Assembly: GCF_018918005.1 (NCBI RefSeq)
Contig: NZ_JAHLPR010000001.1
Span: 165,126-229,125 of the forward strand
Source of the DNA: Paenibacillus sp. MSJ-34
GTDB taxonomy: Bacteria; Bacillota; Bacilli; Paenibacillales; Paenibacillaceae
DNA: 64,000 nucleotides
Direction of reading: 5' to 3'
The translations under genes and the position numbers were made by a program. Position 1 is the stretch's first letter. Every line of letters begins with the position of its first letter. Under the pieces are notes generated by a model that was not told the origin of the DNA, did not search any database, and saw only the letters and a list, made by a program, of their open reading frames with translations. Below, in pieces: positions 1 to 7,534 of the stretch.

Positions 1-74
1 AGCCCATTTCCGTCGTGGAAATGAGTTATTTTTCGGCATCTGCGAAAACGAACAAGTTACAAAATTCGATTAGA

Positions 75-424
75 TAGAAGGCGAGGGAGAGGCGTTATTT
101 GAGCTCGCTAGCATCATGGACCTGTACACGAAACAAATCGTGGGTTGGAAGTTGCGATCGCATGACGACTGATCTTGTACTGGAAGCATTGCAACAGGCA
201 GTCACCGCAAAAAAGCCGAAGAAGGGTTACATTCATCACTCCGAACGAGGTTCTGAGTATGCCTCTAAAGCAGGAATTCATTTATCCCAGACCAAAAATT
301 TAAAACCAAGGAAGAAGCGCAGCAGAAGTTATACCGCGATCGCGAGTTTTTACGATCCAACAGCACCATAGGCTACATGTCGCCGATACGCTTTGAGCAA
401 CTGTACTACGAACGCGTTGCTTAA
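75..424 (+). pseudogene. IS3-family transposase OrfB, 3' remnant
   Basis: Broken C-terminal part of a DDE (rve) integrase of the IS3 type. Reading across frames gives the family signatures: ELASIMDLYTKQIVGWK near 100-150, then a frameshift, then TDLVLEALQQAV and a damaged active-site region YIHHSERGSEYAS (normally HSDRGSQY) at about 165-260. After another shift comes the usual tail KTKEEAQQKLYRD followed by STIGYMSPIRFEQLYYERVA, with the stop at 422-424. At least two frameshifts and a collapsed region before the tail make it inactive. The 5' part of the element is outside the window or lost. No terminal inverted repeat can be seen with certainty downstream. Confidence 0.85.
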
Positions 425-1183
425 CTTAGAGGTGTCCACTTTCCTGACAGAGGAGCATCTTTTGGCTCGCAAACGAAACTAACGATCCTTATTGGGCTCC
501 AATTGAAGATGTTGTCATCCTAACGAAAGTACGCATCGCTATTCATTGGAAATGGGCGATTGTATCGCCTATTTCCCCTCATTAGCGTGTTTGAGTTTCG
601 TTAGACATTGCAACATGATGATTTACAGGCTATTAGCGTGTATCCGTTTCGTTAGCCCGCTCGGGCGAATCGTCAGCCGCCAGCGGTATGATGAAGTGGA
701 CTCTGATCGCAGGCTTTACCTTTTTTACCCCACGGGAATCGCTTGCCAGCACGCTATACAGCTTCCATAATCTCTGCGGCAAACGATCGTTCAGAACTGC
801 ATGCAGCAATCCAATCCCGCTCCGTATGTAATAATCCCTGCATCTGAACGAGGGGGATTTTCACAGAAGAGGGCCGGCAAAACGCTTCCTCGGGCTTGAA
901 GAGCAGCAATACGCTCGATGCAACGCTAATGCAATTATCCATTAATTTTTCGATAAAACCCGATTTTTGAGCATAGTAACTGCAATTATCCAGCTAATCG
1001 AGCCGCTTTAATCCGAATTTATGGTTTTTGGGCGGAAATAACTGGAAAATTGCAGTTGCTCGAGCGAAATTCGCCTAAATCGACTTTTGTAAATGGATTT
1101 TTGTAGTTACATTGCGGGGGAGCGAGCAAGTAGCTTCCAAGGGGTCATAAGGTGATGTCCGTTATCTTCGCAAGAACAACGCC
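425..1183. repeat. Non-coding repeat-rich region downstream of the IS3 fossil
   Basis: I see no credible gene here. Two 23-bp direct repeats of the form TTAGCGTG-N8-TTTCGTTAG lie at 582-604 and 633-655, 51 bp apart, and inverted half-sites (CTAACGAAA) lie at about 490 and 520-529. Further on, AACTGCAATTATCCAG (978-993) faces its near-perfect inverse CTGGAAAATTGCAGTT (1042-1057), and another TGCAATTATCC copy sits near 930. This resembles decayed interspersed repeats typical of Paenibacillus intergenic DNA. The reading frame at 754-942 on the minus strand lies inside this repeat DNA and is probably not a gene. Confidence 0.5.
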
Positions 1184-1445
1184 TTGCAACATATAATAAC
1201 GCCCTCGCGCCCGTTAACGCCTATGCGAACCGGCTTGACGTTCAAGAAAATGACTTCGCACAAACATCATGGGGCGCAAGGGCGAATCAGTACAACGAAA
1301 ACGGCAGGCACTACAAACGGCCGCTCACGGGAATCGATCGATTACGCAGCTCACTGCACGCGCCAGCGTTACAGACTCGTACAGTCCCGCCGTTCCAGAC
1401 TCATACACGCGTCAGGCAGGCCGAGCCAGCGCCTTCCCAAACACT

Positions 1446-2087
1446 TCATTCGTCGATGCCGAGATGAATCATCTCTTCGTACCGGATTTGCCCGGTAAGG
1501 GGCAAGCCGTGGTCTTTCTGGTAACGCATGACGGCCACTTCCGTCAACCGGTCGAACCGGCCGTTGCAGATGCCTTGGTAGTACCCTGCCGCTTGCAGCC
1601 GGTTCTGGACCATTTGGACGAGCGCGCCCCGGGAACCGTTGACCAGGATGCGGTAGGTAACGTCCGGAGACCCTGTAATGGGACCGTCGATCGTAACTTT
1701 CGTTCCGATGCGAACATGCTCGTACAGTTCCTCTACTTGATGATCGTACATCCGGATACAGCCTTCGCTGACGAACCCGCCGATGGAATACGGCTTATTC
1801 GTACCGTGGATGCCGAACGTTCCCCACGGAACGCTCAGCTCCATCCAGCGCGATCCGAAGCCGTCGTACCAATTTTTCCGTTTGTCGACGATGTTGAATA
1901 TACCCATGGGAGAAGGCGTATCCTTCGTGCCGACACCGATATTGTACGTTTTGACGACTTTCCCGTCCTCCAGAAGCTGCAATTTCCGTTTCCACAAATT
2001 GATATGAATTTCCGTATCCGCATGCGTAACGCTGGGGAATGTCGCCAGCAACATTGATGCGAGAGCGATATTGAGCAGCCATTTCAT
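1446..2087 (-). CDS. L,D-transpeptidase (YkuD fold) with peptidoglycan-binding domain
   Basis: Secreted 213-residue enzyme that would make 3-3 cross-links in, or attach proteins to, peptidoglycan outside the membrane. A signal peptide (MKWLLNIALASMLLATF) is followed by the YkuD domain at about 25-140. It contains HGTNKPYSIGGFVSEGCIRM, that is, the H-x(n)-S-x-GC-x-R catalytic motif with the nucleophilic Cys. The C-terminal 60 residues (GALVQMVQNRLQAAGYYQGICNG and onward, written here in part) form a PG_binding_1-like repeat. Start chosen at 2087 because AAGGTG lies 6 bases upstream and the signal peptide begins there; an upstream in-frame ATG at 2144 would add 19 charged residues. The gene stands alone, divergent from the secreted protein at 2252. 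Confidence 0.9.
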   Translation of the reverse strand: MKWLLNIALASMLLATFPSVTHADTEIHINLWKRKLQLLEDGKVVKTYNIGVGTKDTPSPMGIFNIVDKRKNWYDGFGSRWMELSVPWGTFGIHGTNKPYSIGGFVSEGCIRMYDHQVEELYEHVRIGTKVTIDGPITGSPDVTYRILVNGSRGALVQMVQNRLQAAGYYQGICNGRFDRLTEVAVMRYQKDHGLPLTGQIRYEEMIHLGIDE

Positions 2088-2251
2088 TCGATTCACCTTA
2101 TCTTTTTGTTTTCTAATTACGATTTCCAAAACGTTGAAATTCATGTAAATGCTCTTCGATTTGAATAAATCTCCGGCCGTAAAGGGAAATTATTACAGGA
2201 GAGAGGCCGTTTCGAACGGGCCGGCCAATAAACTATACGGAGGAGATTATA

Positions 2252-2764
2252 ATGCGGATCACAAAAGTTGCGGCTGCACTTATGCTGGCCGTCACGATAG
2301 GGATGCATGGGGGTGCGAATTTACACGCAATGGGAGTAGAATCGCAGCGAATCAACGGCATGTCGCGGGAAGATTATCCCGAAGGCGCCAAATCGGTGAA
2401 GAAAGCGGTGAAGGAATTCGAGAAACTGCATAACATTAAAATTATGCTGCCGGTAAAATTGCCGTTTGACGATACGCGAAGCTTCGGCTTTATCGCCAAC
2501 GATAAATTGGAATTGGAATTCTCGAACGAACGGATCCGGAAAGTTTGCAAAATCTATATATGGACGATCGATAATAAGCCGGACCAAGCGATGCCGTACA
2601 AAACGATTTCGTTAAAAGACGGGACGCAAGCGAAGTTGAACGAGAACGAACAATTTTGTTTCCTCAGCTTCGAGAAAAACAATTTGTACTATAATATCGG
2701 GATCAACAAGCAAAATCAAACGACTGACGATTTGATCGCCGTTGCGGAATCCCTTATCAAGTAA
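2252..2764 (+). CDS. Putative secreted protein, unknown function
   Basis: 170 residues with a clear signal peptide at 1-27 (MRITKVAAALMLAVTIGMHGG...LHAMG). I do not recognise the family. The mature part is mixed and mostly hydrophilic, with a KKAVKEFEKLHNIKIMLP stretch and alternating polar and hydrophobic segments that suggest a small beta-rich domain. A strong ribosome site (GGAGGAGATTATA before ATG) fixes the start. It is divergent from the L,D-transpeptidase, so both products act outside the membrane, but no functional link is shown. A related DUF4367-like or YjgB-like role cannot be excluded. Confidence 0.7.
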   Translation: MRITKVAAALMLAVTIGMHGGANLHAMGVESQRINGMSREDYPEGAKSVKKAVKEFEKLHNIKIMLPVKLPFDDTRSFGFIANDKLELEFSNERIRKVCKIYIWTIDNKPDQAMPYKTISLKDGTQAKLNENEQFCFLSFEKNNLYYNIGINKQNQTTDDLIAVAESLIK

Positions 2765-2844
2765 GGGTTGTTCGCCCAAACACATTGTATTTGACAAACA
2801 TACAATACCTTGGATTACAAATCAGTTATGAAAGGAGCATAAAA

Positions 2845-2961
2845 ATGGGAGCAGTCGGAGAAGTAGGCGGCTACTACGGTGGCGTGTTTACTAGCGTGGG
2901 TGTCATTTTAGTCCTTTTCATACTTCTGGTTATCGTGTCGCGTTCGATTTGCGGATATTAA
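2845..2961 (+). CDS. YjcZ-like tiny membrane peptide (probable spore protein)
   Basis: 38-residue gene. It begins MGAVGEVGGYYGGVF and continues with one hydrophobic segment (VGVILVLFILLVIVSRS) and a short ICGY tail. This glycine/tyrosine N-terminus plus a single helix rich in ILV is the pattern of the YjcZ family of very short sporulation-associated membrane proteins. AAAGGAG lies 8 bases before the ATG, and a perfect terminator follows at 3000-3022. Family placement is from pattern recognition; membrane location is inferred. Confidence 0.7.
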   Translation: MGAVGEVGGYYGGVFTSVGVILVLFILLVIVSRSICGY

Positions 2962-2999
2962 AAAAATGGCACATAGCATTTCGTTCCGGAACATGCAAT

Positions 3000-3026
3000 A
3001 AGGTGCTCCTTGAGAGCACCTTACCT
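3000..3026 (+). terminator. Terminator after the YjcZ-like gene
   Basis: Perfect 9-bp stem AAGGTGCTC / GAGCACCTT (3000-3008 and 3014-3022) with a 5-base loop. The U-run is weak on the plus strand; on the minus strand it can also serve the gene ending at 3042. Confidence 0.7.
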
Positions 3027-3041
3027 CATGAAAAGGCATGA

Positions 3042-3470
3042 TCAGCCGCGCGAACCGAGAATCGATTTCACGACAAATTGGCATTCCGACTTCGGAAACT
3101 GGCGTCCGTCTGTCATCGTAACCGTATCCTCGGAATGTTCGGCTATAATTCCTTCCAGAACAAGCATCCGGTTGTCCTTCCATACGGAAACGGCGGAACG
3201 GAACAGGATCGCATTATCGAACTGAACGGAGTTTCGCATGACGAATCGAATGTTTCCTGCATGATAGGAGGGGGCGGGAGACTCGGCAATACGGTCAACT
3301 GCTTCCAGCAATTCGATTTTGGCGATATCTTGAAACTGCAGAACGATGCCTTCCGGCTCCAGGCGGACGTACTGCCCATTCTCGTCCCATTCGTCAATGG
3401 TGCCGCTCACTTTATATTGCATATGATCGCCGTAAAAGATTTGAACTCTTTTGCCTATCAGATCGTTCAA
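3042..3470 (-). CDS. Conserved hypothetical protein, beta-rich
   Basis: 142 residues of unknown function. Two halves look alike in character: MNDLIGKRVQIFYGDHMQY...VSGTIDEWDENG (each part short beta strands with G-x-V turns) and VWKDNRMLVLEGIIAEHSED. This suggests a duplicated SH3/Sm-like small barrel, but I cannot assign a family. The start is a TTG at 3470 with GGGGG nine bases upstream (minus strand). Codon use is like its neighbours. It is a single gene, bounded on the 3' side by the terminator at 3000-3022. Confidence 0.65.
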   Translation of the reverse strand: MNDLIGKRVQIFYGDHMQYKVSGTIDEWDENGQYVRLEPEGIVLQFQDIAKIELLEAVDRIAESPAPSYHAGNIRFVMRNSVQFDNAILFRSAVSVWKDNRMLVLEGIIAEHSEDTVTMTDGRQFPKSECQFVVKSILGSRG

Positions 3471-3654
3471 TGTTCAGGTCCCCCTTGCAGCTTGCAATTT
3501 TGCCGAATCGGCAATATTCGTTTTCATTAGATCGTATGACTTTCACTTTTGTCTTTATCTTAACAAAAATATAGATATTTTCAACATTTGGATGCATTGC
3601 GGACCTTGCCGGTACATAAGTTGAAGTAATAGATTGTGCGGGAGGGATGCGGGC

Positions 3655-3807
3655 GTGGAGCAATTCGGTTTATTTATCGGATGGATGATCGGGCTGTTCG
3701 GACTTGTTATTCTCGTTGCGTGGCTGACGGCGATATTCATCGAGCGGGACAGCATGTCCTATGACGAGCAGTTCGTATGGCTCAGGAAGGTGGACTCCGA
3801 TCAATAA
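3655..3807 (+). CDS. Small single-pass membrane protein
   Basis: 50-residue product starting VEQFGLFIGWMIGLFGLVIL (GTG start), so one N-terminal transmembrane helix followed by a charged cytoplasmic tail ERDSMSYDEQFVWLRKVD. GGAGG lies 9 bases before the GTG. No family recognised. It is followed 96 bases later by the small lipoprotein gene and may share its transcript. Confidence 0.55.
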   Translation: MEQFGLFIGWMIGLFGLVILVAWLTAIFIERDSMSYDEQFVWLRKVDSDQ

Positions 3808-3903
3808 ACGAGCGGAGTGGAAATCTTTCATTCGCGGTTAAAAAGAAACGCTTTTGTCAATACTATACTTATATCATTATGGCGACAAAAGTGGAGTGAG
3901 ATC

Positions 3904-4080
3904 ATGAAAATACTGAAATGCATACTGATTGCGGCGGTTGCGGCTGGGCTTACAGCTTGTTCGCCAGCGGAACAAAACGAGGGACCGGAGGCGGGGATGA
4001 AGCCGATTATGGTGCGGAACGGCCCTCCGAGCGTAGTGAGAGACGTCTACGAAAAAGGAATGGCACCGGTGTACGATTAA
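3904..4080 (+). CDS. Small lipoprotein, unknown function
   Basis: 58 residues. The signal peptide MKILKCILIAAVAAG is followed by a lipobox (LTAC), so the mature protein is a lipid-anchored peptide of about 40 residues with no domain I recognise. Start chosen at 3904 because GGAGTGAG lies just upstream and the signal peptide begins there; an upstream in-frame ATG at 3817 would bury the signal. It ends 12 bases before a strong terminator. Confidence 0.65.
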   Translation: MKILKCILIAAVAAGLTACSPAEQNEGPEAGMKPIMVRNGPPSVVRDVYEKGMAPVYD

Positions 4081-4091
4081 TATGAAGTTGA

Positions 4092-4120
4092 AAAAGCCTG
4101 CGACCTGACGCAGGCTTTTG
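4092..4120 (+). terminator. Rho-independent terminator
   Basis: AAGCCTGCG (4094-4102), loop ACCTGA, CGCAGGCTT (4109-4117) and a short T-run. It ends the small lipoprotein transcript. Confidence 0.85.
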
Positions 4121-4205
4121 TCGTTTTCACATGCCGAACTATACATGCAAATAAATGTTTTGTATAATTACTGCGTCCATATATTGTCCAGTAGAGGTGA
4201 AAGCG

Positions 4206-4649
4206 ATGGCTGTCGAAATGATTCATGTTACAACGGAACAACAATTGAAACAATGCCTTGAAATAAGAAATGAAGTGTTTGTGCGGGAGCAACGAGTGGA
4301 TGAATCGTTGGAATACGACGATTACGACCGCCTCGACGCGCAATCTTATCATATGCTTGTGTTGGATGAGGAGAGGGCGGCTGCGACCGGAAGGTTGATC
4401 CTATACGGCGACAATGCAGCGAAGATGCAGCGCATTGCCGTACGCAAGACGCATCGGGGCACCGGTCTGGGACGCGTCTTGTTGCTCGCGCTGGAGCAGC
4501 TTGCCCGGGATTTGGGATTGAAGGAATCGATTTTGGACGCGCAATGCCAAGCGGAGCAATTTTATGCGAAATTAGGATACGCCGTCGTTTCCGAAGAACC
4601 GTTCTATGATGCGGGAATCCTTCATGTCCGTATGAAAAAGCAATTGTAG
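4206..4649 (+). CDS. GNAT family N-acetyltransferase (YjcF/ElaA-like)
   Basis: 147 residues with a complete GNAT fold. N-terminal IRNEVFVREQRVDESLEYDD is typical of the YjcF/ElaA group; motif A is MQRIAVRKTHRGTGLGRVLL, with the R-x-x-G-x-G acetyl-CoA loop; the C-terminus has QAEQFYAKLGY. Cytoplasmic; the substrate is unknown. Start chosen at 4206 (AGGTGAAAGCG then ATG), which places the first strand directly after the start as in homologues; the ATG at 4155 is 17 codons further upstream without a good ribosome site. Followed by the DUF3892 gene after 40 bases. Confidence 0.85.
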   Translation: MAVEMIHVTTEQQLKQCLEIRNEVFVREQRVDESLEYDDYDRLDAQSYHMLVLDEERAAATGRLILYGDNAAKMQRIAVRKTHRGTGLGRVLLLALEQLARDLGLKESILDAQCQAEQFYAKLGYAVVSEEPFYDAGILHVRMKKQL

Positions 4650-4689
4650 GCGCATGCTAACATCAAGAAAGCGGAAGGAGGCGTTTCAA

Positions 4690-4932
4690 TTGGCAGAAGC
4701 GGATCAAAGGGAAACATTCGTAGCGGTGCAAAAAAACGGAGACGGCGACCTTACTCGTTTTAAAACTTCGTCCGGCCGCGTGCTGGAGTACGAGCAAGCT
4801 CTTCAGGAAGTACAGAACGGGCGGATCGCCGGGGCGAACGCTTTTAAAGGGCGTGACGGCGAGACTTACATTCGCGGAGATGCGGATGGGGATCCGTCCA
4901 ATAATTTGGACAATTTGCCCAGCTTCGAATAA
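4690..4932 (+). CDS. DUF3892 domain protein
   Basis: 80 residues matching the DUF3892 pattern: FVAVQKNGDGDLTRFKTSSG, then an acidic helix, RIAGANAFKGRDGETYIRG and the ending SNNLDNLPSF. Function unknown; these proteins are short, cytoplasmic and common in Bacillales. The start is very probably TTG 4690, because AAGGAGG (4675-4681) sits 8 bases upstream, whereas the ATG at 4654 lies before that ribosome site. Terminator immediately downstream. Confidence 0.8.
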   Translation: MAEADQRETFVAVQKNGDGDLTRFKTSSGRVLEYEQALQEVQNGRIAGANAFKGRDGETYIRGDADGDPSNNLDNLPSFE

Positions 4933-4943
4933 AAAAAGGTTGT

Positions 4944-4985
4944 AAAGTCCGCAATCGGCGCTCGGCCGGTGCGGGCTTTTCTTTT
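4944..4985 (+). terminator. Rho-independent terminator
   Basis: AGTCCGCA ... TGCGGGCT stem (with G-U pairing) enclosing a GC-rich inner hairpin, followed by TTTTCTTTTT. Confidence 0.75.
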
Positions 4986-5079
4986 TAGGCGGATGCGGAA
5001 GTCGGGGCGGCGCCTTTTTTCATATGTTGTTAGAAGACTGAAAGAAATGAACTTCTAATGAATGAAAAGAGGTGTGGCC

Positions 5080-5280
5080 ATGGCAAAAACGCTGAAAAAG
5101 AAAAAATTAACGTCTTCGGACCGGAACGTATATACGATGAAAATCGTAACCTCCGAGACTTGCCACGTATGCAAGCAGCAATGCGCAAGAGGATTGCGTT
5201 ATTTGGAGAGAATGTCGCAGCCTGGTGCCGTAGGCAACGGGGTGCCGTGCATATTGACGCGCGTGAAAGTCAGCAAATAA
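5080..5280 (+). CDS. Small cysteine-containing basic protein, unknown
   Basis: 66 residues. A lysine-rich N-terminus (AKTLKKKKLTSSD) is followed by SETCHVCKQQCARGLRYLERM, which has a C-x2-C-x3-C arrangement, and a fourth cysteine in NGVPCILTRVKV. Four cysteines in so short a protein suggest a metal-binding knuckle, probably zinc, but no family name comes to mind. Start at ATG 5080 with AAGAGGTG upstream; an in-frame ATG at 5062 has no good ribosome site. Single gene. Confidence 0.65.
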   Translation: MAKTLKKKKLTSSDRNVYTMKIVTSETCHVCKQQCARGLRYLERMSQPGAVGNGVPCILTRVKVSK

Positions 5281-5482
5281 CGGCCGCGGGAAATGGGAGC
5301 GGCGCCTGTTTTCATTTCCCGGGTATTCGCATAATTCAACAACATAAGCCGACAATTGGCGACGATCCTTTACGTTTGGGACAAGGGATTTGTCTAATAA
5401 AAAATACCGCTTTCGACCGCAACTCTTCGAGCATCCCGGAGTATAAAGTAATAACAGTAATCGCAATGGAGGGTATGCACGC

Positions 5483-6049
5483 ATGAAAGCAAGAAGAGTG
5501 ATTTTGTTAGCGCTAGCGTTTTCCTTAATGGGCGGCTCCTTAATGTTTGCCGATTCCGTCTCGCAAAAAGTTCGCCTCCTCGTAAACGGACAAGAGTCGA
5601 GCGAAGGAGGAATTCTGGTGAACGGAAAGGCGTATATCCCCGTCAAACAAATTTCCGATTCGCTGCAAGCGATGGTAGATTGGGACGAGAACGCCAAGAA
5701 AGTAACCGTATATAAACCGAATGTACATATGTTGACTTTCTCCGGCAAAGATATATTCGGCATTGTGAAGAAAGGCGAGAAGAAAAAATTTAACGTATTG
5801 GTATCGGGCGACAATATGGTTGCCGACGTCGACTCTTTCCGCGTGTCGATTACCGATCCGGCCGGCAAATCGACGACGATTCAAGAACTAAACGTGAAGG
5901 AGAAGACGGAATATTTTACGTTCCAAACGGAGGAACTGGTATACGACTTTGCGGCAACCGGCAAATATACGGTCGGCTTCTATATTAAACAATCGAAAAC
6001 GAGCGATTACGTGCTCGTATCCGAAAAAGTAATTAACGTCATCTCGTAA
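5483..6049 (+). CDS. Secreted stalk-domain (copper amine oxidase N-like) protein
   Basis: 188 residues. A signal peptide (MKARRVILLALAFSLMGGSL) is followed at about 28-75 by the Cu_amine_oxidN1/stalk pattern: VRLLVNGQE, ILVNGKAYIPVKQISDSL and VDWDENAKKVTVYK. The remaining part (90-188) looks like an immunoglobulin-like beta domain, with alternating strands such as FRVSITDPAGKSTTI and KYTVGFYIKQS. In Paenibacillus such proteins are exported and probably bind the cell wall; no copper chemistry is implied. GGAGGG lies nine bases before the ATG. Confidence 0.8.
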   Translation: MKARRVILLALAFSLMGGSLMFADSVSQKVRLLVNGQESSEGGILVNGKAYIPVKQISDSLQAMVDWDENAKKVTVYKPNVHMLTFSGKDIFGIVKKGEKKKFNVLVSGDNMVADVDSFRVSITDPAGKSTTIQELNVKEKTEYFTFQTEELVYDFAATGKYTVGFYIKQSKTSDYVLVSEKVINVIS

Positions 6050-6071
6050 AATGACGATTCGTCGCTGCGGT

Positions 6072-6100
6072 TTGACCTCCCAATTGGAACATGGTACGAT
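6072..6100 (+). promoter_or_regulatory. Candidate SigA promoter for the DUF1292 gene
   Basis: TTGACC (6072-6077), 17-bp spacer, TACGAT (6095-6100), 39 bases before the ATG at 6140. Confidence 0.6.
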
Positions 6101-6139
6101 ACGGAAGGAACGTTAAAATTACTGAAATGAGGTATACCG

Positions 6140-6460
6140 ATGAGCGATCATAAACATGACGACTGCGGATGCGGCCATGATCACAGCCATGACCACGATC
6201 ACGAACACGAAGATTTCGTGCTGACTTTGACGGATGAAGACGGGAAAGAAGTGGAAATGGCGCTTGTAGAAACATTCAATTGCGACGACAACGTCTACGC
6301 CCTTTTGTTGGAACGCAACAACCCCGAAGCGGACGGCGTCATCTTGCGCATTGAAGAAGAGGACGAGGAAATGGTCCTGTACAATATCGAAGACGAAGCC
6401 GAGTGGGAACGTGTGCAACAGGCTTACGAAGAACTCGTTGCGGCGCATGAACATAATTGA
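6140..6460 (+). CDS. DUF1292 (YrzB-like) protein with His-rich N-terminus
   Basis: 106 acidic residues. The core at 30-100 matches DUF1292: FVLTLTDEDGKEVEMALVET, then YALLLERNNPEADGVILRIE and a final EWERVQQAYEELV. Homologues of YrzB have an unknown cytoplasmic role and usually sit beside yrrK/yrzL, which are not next to it here. The first 30 residues are an added His/Asp string (DHKHDDCGCGHDHSHDHDHE) with two cysteines that could bind metal ions. GAGGT six bases before the ATG. A strong terminator follows. Confidence 0.85.
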   Translation: MSDHKHDDCGCGHDHSHDHDHEHEDFVLTLTDEDGKEVEMALVETFNCDDNVYALLLERNNPEADGVILRIEEEDEEMVLYNIEDEAEWERVQQAYEELVAAHEHN

Positions 6461-6469
6461 AGAACCAAG

Positions 6470-6512
6470 CGAAAGCCCTAATTCCGGAAGATCGGAGTCA
6501 GGGCTTTCTTTT
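6470..6512 (+). terminator. Rho-independent terminator
   Basis: GAAAGCCCT and AGGGCTTTC form a 9-bp stem around a 20-base loop, followed by TTTT. It may act on both strands, since a minus-strand gene ends at 6528. Confidence 0.8.
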
Positions 6513-6527
6513 GCTAGAAAATGCCGA

Positions 6528-6947
6528 TTATTTGCGCGGATTGTAGTAGATCGTTCGTCCGTTGAACATCTTCAATTCCGCTTTATGCTTGCGGGCCAAA
6601 TATTTGCACAATTCGTTTCCTTTTGCTTTGTCCCCGTGCGTAGCGTCGTCCGGCAAGACAACCTGCACAAAATTGCGGGACTTGTCTGCTTCTACTTTCG
6701 TTCCTACGCCGAATACGATGTATTTATATAACGGATTTTTGCCTTTTAAATAAAACCAACGTTCTTCTTCGCCGGGTTTGGTCTCGATCGTATACGGAAA
6801 TGCGGCTTCTGCATAATCCCAATCCAATTGCTTGCCGGTTAACGCGGTTTGCTCTTTGTAATGCAGCAACGCCTCTTTCAGTTCGCTTAGCGTCATCCCC
6901 GAGACGGCGGACCCTTCCGCGAATGTTATGTAAGCGCTTTGACTCAT
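6528..6947 (-). CDS. DUF1885 family protein
   Basis: 139 residues matching DUF1885: SQSAYITFAEGSAVSGMT at the N-terminus, a middle ERWFYLKGKNPLYKYIVFGVG, and the tail FNGRTIYYNPRK. Function unknown; small cytoplasmic proteins found in Bacillales. Start chosen at 6947 because AAGGTGGTG lies five bases upstream; the ATG at 6977 would add ten residues not seen in the family. Confidence 0.8.
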   Translation of the reverse strand: MSQSAYITFAEGSAVSGMTLSELKEALLHYKEQTALTGKQLDWDYAEAAFPYTIETKPGEEERWFYLKGKNPLYKYIVFGVGTKVEADKSRNFVQVVLPDDATHGDKAKGNELCKYLARKHKAELKMFNGRTIYYNPRK

Positions 6948-7170
6948 TGGCACACCACCTTCGTATATGTCTTCCAAGCGTTATATCGCTTCCATTCCAT
7001 ATTATACAATGTAAGAGAATGCAAAACCATACGCTTTTTCGAAAAAGTTTTTTTATTGCCGACGGCATAAAATGGCATTTTTTTGTTGCTTGAACAAACA
7101 TTTCCGTGTTATAGTAGTTAAAATATTCAGAAAATTTGAGTGGATCGACATTTGAAAGGAGGAATGTAAC

Positions 7171-7461
7171 GTGTTTGAACATCTGTATGATGAAACAGAG
7201 CAAGCGAATGTAAGTTTTGTAGGTTGTATTTCCGAGAGAGCGAGATATGATTTTTCCATTATTTTCACGAACCATTTTTTCGGCAAGCCTTTGGTCGTTT
7301 GCATGCAGACAGGGAGATCCGCCGTCATAAGTGCCGACGATCTGGATCATGTCGACTATTTGCAGAAAATGTTTCATATTACGGATGACAAGGTCGGCGA
7401 AGATTTATCGGTATTTCTGAAAACGCGGATACCCGTCATGGGATATCACGATCAATATTGA
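7171..7461 (+). CDS. DUF3055 family protein
   Basis: 96 residues matching DUF3055: MFEHLYDETEQANVSFVGCI, RYDFSIIFTNHFFGKPLVVC and MQTGRSAVIS. Unknown function. GTG start with AAAGGAGG eight bases upstream. It is convergent with speA, and the two genes share a bidirectional terminator. In Bacillales this family often lies near speA or the ykt genes, which fits with the DUF1054 (YktB-like) gene at 11.8 kb. Confidence 0.85.
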   Translation: MFEHLYDETEQANVSFVGCISERARYDFSIIFTNHFFGKPLVVCMQTGRSAVISADDLDHVDYLQKMFHITDDKVGEDLSVFLKTRIPVMGYHDQY

Positions 7462-7481
7462 AATCGCATTCATCATCTGAT

Positions 7482-7517
7482 AAGAAGCCCGGAACGATTG
7501 ACGTTCCGGGCTTCTTG
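7482..7517. terminator. Bidirectional terminator between DUF3055 gene and speA
   Basis: Perfect 15-bp stem AAGAAGCCCGGAACG / CGTTCCGGGCTTCTT with a 5-base loop (ATTGA); A and T tracts on both sides. Confidence 0.9.
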
Positions 7518-7534
7518 CCGGCGGAGAAGCGGAA

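Noticed and set aside
754..942. 62-codon minus-strand frame
   Set aside because: Falls in repeat-rich non-coding DNA; similar frames arise from interspersed Paenibacillus repeats.
1269..2057. 262-codon open frame on the plus strand
   Set aside because: It runs antisense to the L,D-transpeptidase gene, whose catalytic motif and signal peptide are clear; no ribosome site or known fold.
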